Assembly: GCA_016764635.1 (NCBI GenBank)
Contig: JAESRM010000163.1
Coordinates: forward strand, 1,634 to 7,213
DNA: 5,580 nt
Reading direction: 5' to 3'
From: Planctomycetota bacterium
GTDB taxonomy: Bacteria > Planctomycetota > UBA1135 > GCA-002686595
Shown: piece by piece, positions 3,657-5,580 of the stretch
Layout of the letters: the number at the start of each line of letters is the position of its first letter
Position numbering within the stretch: the first letter of the stretch is position 1
Notes under the pieces: generated by a model
What the model saw: the letters and a program-made list of their open reading frames with translations, nothing else
What the model was told of the DNA's origin: nothing
The model's database searches: none
Program-made: the position numbers and the translations under genes

Positions 3657-5531
3657 CTACCAGGTCTCGTTTGAGGCGGTTAGGGATTGGTGCGCGTGTA
3701 GGCTCGAGTAGCGGGCACCCAGTTTCATCAACGAGGCGTGGGTGCCTTCTTCTACGATGCGGCCTTCGTGGACTACTAGGATGCGGTCGGCGTTTTCGAT
3801 GGTGGAGAGGCGGTGGGCGATTACGAAGCAGGTGCGGTCCTTGAGGATGTGGGTTAGGCCTTTTTGGATGTGGTGTTCGGTTTCGGTATCGATGTGGGAG
3901 GTGGCTTCGTCCATGACTAGGACGGAGGGGTCTTTTAGTAGGGCGCGGGCGAAGGAGACTAGTTGGCGTTCGCCGGCGGAGAGGCGGGAGCCGCCTTCGC
4001 CTACTTCGAAGAGGAAGGCGTTTTTTAGTTTGTTGATGAAGGGGGTGGCGCCGACTAGGTGGGCGGCTTCTAGGACTTGCTCGTCGGTGGCTTCTAGGCG
4101 GCCGTAGCGGATGTTTTCCATTACGGTGCCGCTGAAGAGGTGCGGGTCTTGCAGCACGATGCCGAATTCGGATTGTAGCCAGGAGAGGCTGCGGTCTTTC
4201 ATGGGCACGCCGTCGATTAGGATGCGGCCTGCGGTGGGTTCGTAGAATCTGCAGAGCAGGCTGATGAAGGTGGTTTTGCCTCCGCCGGTGGCTCCGACCA
4301 GGGCGATGGTTTCGCCCTTTTTGATGGTCATGTCGATGTCGTTGAGCACCATTTTGGGCTCTTTGCCTTTGGTGGCGCCGTAGTGGAAGTTCACCTTTTC
4401 GAAGTGAATGTCGCCTACGCCGGTGGGCAAGCCGTCGTCGGCCATGTTGGGGGTGGGGCGTTCGGCTTGTTGGCGTTTGCGGGCTAGGACTTCTTCGGAG
4501 TCGAAGATGGCGGGTTCGGTTTCTAGGAGCTCTACGATGCGTTCGCCGGAGGCTTGCGCCATTTGTAGTTCGCTGAAGATGTGCGCTAGCTGTTGCAGGG
4601 GTTCGAAGAGTTGGCGGGTGTAGGACAGGAAGGCGACTAGGGTGCCTAGGCTGATCACGCCGATGGAGACTTCGATGCCGCCTTTTATGAGGGCGATGGC
4701 GGCGGCGAGGCTGCCTAGGGTCAGGATGATCGGTAGGTACATGGACGAAAGCACCGCGTTGCGCACGCTGGCTTCGAACATTTGGTTGGCTTTGCCGTCG
4801 AACTCTTCCTGGTTGGCTTCTTGGCGTGTGAAGACCTTGGTGGTCGTCACGCCCATGATCGACTCGTTGAAGTCTGCGGTGATCGTGGAGTTGATCTTGC
4901 GGATTTTGCGTGAGGCGGTTAGGAGGCGCTTTTGGAAGAAGCGGCTGACGAATAGAAGTAGGGGGGTGACGGTCAGGACCCAGAGGGCCAGCTTCCAGTT
5001 GAGGGCCAGCATGATGCCTGCCGCGCCGATCAGGAAGGTGAAGGCCCATGTGACGTCCAGTAGGCCCCAGGCCATGATGTTGGACAGGCGTTCGCAGTCG
5101 CTCGTAAGTCGGGACATGAGCCAGCCCGTGGCGCGCTTGTCGTAATAAGCGAACTCAAGGCTTTGAAGTTTGGCGAAGCCCTCGCGCCGGATGTCGGACG
5201 CGCAGGCGGCTTTGAGGAAACCTGCGGCGCGGATGAATCCCCAGACGCTGAACGACAGGCCTAGGGTCAGGCCGGCGTAGGCCAGGATGTAGCCGCCGAA
5301 CTCGGGAGCGGGGGCGGTGGTGTCCTTTTGCCATAGGGTGATGGCGTCGATCAGGTACTTGGTGACCAGCGGGAAGGCGGTTTCCGTTGCGCCGGTGGTG
5401 ACCGCAAAGAATGCGAGGGTCCACAGGGTGCGGGGGTACGCACGTGAGAACTGCGCTAAGCGTTTCCAGGTGGTGAGCTGGATGCCGGAGCTTTGGAAGT
5501 CTTCCTCTTCGCCTGTTTTGCTTTGACTCAT
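3657..5531 (-). CDS. ABC exporter half-transporter (fused membrane and ATPase domains)
   Basis: This 624-residue protein is a typical type IV ABC exporter: a six-helix membrane domain (hydrophobic segments near 35-63, 80-105, 152-175, 177-197, 262-285 and 288-305) followed by an ATPase domain (about 374-610). The ATPase domain shows Walker A GATGGGKTT (413-421), Q-loop Gln461, signature LSAGERQ (517-523), Walker B VLVMDE (537-542, Glu542), D-loop SHID (545-548) and switch His573. It would act as a dimer in the inner membrane. The substrate cannot be told from sequence; lipids, peptides or drugs are usual for this family. The signature departs from LSGGQ at two positions, and the D-loop resembles MdlB/YheH-type subunits, so a heterodimer is possible. 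ATG 5531 has GGGAG six nt upstream. It is convergent with the DGR, and its codon use (many CTA leucines, C-ending codons) differs from the TTG/CTG- and GTG-rich DGR genes, so it is probably host backbone. Confidence 0.95.
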   Translation of the reverse strand: MSQSKTGEEEDFQSSGIQLTTWKRLAQFSRAYPRTLWTLAFFAVTTGATETAFPLVTKYLIDAITLWQKDTTAPAPEFGGYILAYAGLTLGLSFSVWGFIRAAGFLKAACASDIRREGFAKLQSLEFAYYDKRATGWLMSRLTSDCERLSNIMAWGLLDVTWAFTFLIGAAGIMLALNWKLALWVLTVTPLLLFVSRFFQKRLLTASRKIRKINSTITADFNESIMGVTTTKVFTRQEANQEEFDGKANQMFEASVRNAVLSSMYLPIILTLGSLAAAIALIKGGIEVSIGVISLGTLVAFLSYTRQLFEPLQQLAHIFSELQMAQASGERIVELLETEPAIFDSEEVLARKRQQAERPTPNMADDGLPTGVGDIHFEKVNFHYGATKGKEPKMVLNDIDMTIKKGETIALVGATGGGKTTFISLLCRFYEPTAGRILIDGVPMKDRSLSWLQSEFGIVLQDPHLFSGTVMENIRYGRLEATDEQVLEAAHLVGATPFINKLKNAFLFEVGEGGSRLSAGERQLVSFARALLKDPSVLVMDEATSHIDTETEHHIQKGLTHILKDRTCFVIAHRLSTIENADRILVVHEGRIVEEGTHASLMKLGARYSSLHAHQSLTASNETW

Positions 5532-5580
5532 GACTGGCTCCCAGGTGTGGTGCCGCCGATCTTTGCATTCGTGGGCTGCG
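5528..5580 (-). CDS. Possible 3' end of an upstream gene overlapping the ABC exporter start (partial)
   Basis: On the - strand one frame is open from the window edge for 16 codons (reading QPTNAKIGGTTPGSQS) and ends in a TGA that overlaps the exporter's ATG as ATGA. Such four-base overlaps are typical of translationally coupled genes. An adjacent partner half-transporter would fit a heterodimeric exporter. Sixteen open codons can arise by chance and the fragment has no recognisable motif, so this is tentative. Confidence 0.3.
   Translation of the reverse strand, partial: QPTNAKIGGTTPGSQS
5538..5542 (-). promoter_or_regulatory. Ribosome-binding site of the ABC exporter gene
   Basis: On the - strand GGGAG lies six nt before ATG 5531, a standard Shine-Dalgarno spacing. 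It fixes this start, since the frame stays open upstream to the window edge without another start codon in view. Confidence 0.7.

Noticed and set aside
3469..5049. Long - strand frame (526 codons) antisense to nothing but out of frame with the exporter
   Set aside because: It is extremely Arg, His and Pro rich, which is typical of an alternate frame of a C-ending-codon gene. The exporter frame has all the ABC motifs.
1..5580. CRISPR arrays, tRNA or rRNA genes, insertion sequences
   Set aside because: No regularly spaced repeats, no cloverleaf and no transposase were seen. The only direct long repeat is the TR/VR pair.

Overview
The window carries a complete-looking diversity-generating retroelement (DGR) on the + strand (2-3451) and a convergent, unrelated ABC exporter gene on the - strand (5531-3657). 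The DGR runs in the order variable target gene, HRDC-domain accessory gene, reverse transcriptase gene, template repeat (TR).

Region by region. (1) 2-1492 is the 3' part of a large gene that begins before the window. It encodes beta-rich, Ig-like segments followed by a formylglycine-generating-enzyme-like (FGE/SUMF1, C-type-lectin fold) domain. The last ~50 codons of this domain are the variable repeat (VR, about 1344-1484). (2) 1493-1616 is a GC-rich intergenic stretch with a possible hairpin. (3) 1617-2186 encodes a 189-aa accessory protein with an HRDC domain. (4) 2190-3197 encodes a 335-aa DGR-type reverse transcriptase with YMDD and the IGSLTSQ motif. (5) 3241-3381 is the TR, a non-coding near copy of the VR. 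It follows a TATACT box and precedes an 11-bp CUUG-capped hairpin. (6) 3546-3640 is a long imperfect palindrome (32-nt arms, 29 paired) in the gap between the convergent transcription units. (7) 5531-3657 (-) is a full-length ABC exporter half-transporter. The last codons of a possible upstream partner gene may lie at 5580-5528.

How the parts work together. In known DGRs, TR RNA is copied by the RT with errors opposite adenines, and the cDNA replaces the VR. Here TR and VR differ at 19 sites between 3241 and 3375. All 19 are adenines in the TR and none is another base (11 A to G, 8 A to T, 0 A to C). Sixteen codons of the FGE-like domain are changed, 13 of them to Tyr, Ser or Gly. This is direct sequence evidence that the element has mutagenised this gene. 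The 30 nt just after the last changed site are identical in both copies, as expected of a homing anchor.

Organism. The sequence is bacterial and GC-rich (about 60% in the RT gene, lower at the 5' edge). Ig-like plus FGE-domain proteins and an HRDC accessory fit a free-living Gram-negative lineage. A member of the Planctomycetes-Verrucomicrobia group is a guess from protein style only, with low confidence. No phage genes are visible, so nothing here says whether the DGR is chromosomal, plasmid or prophage borne.
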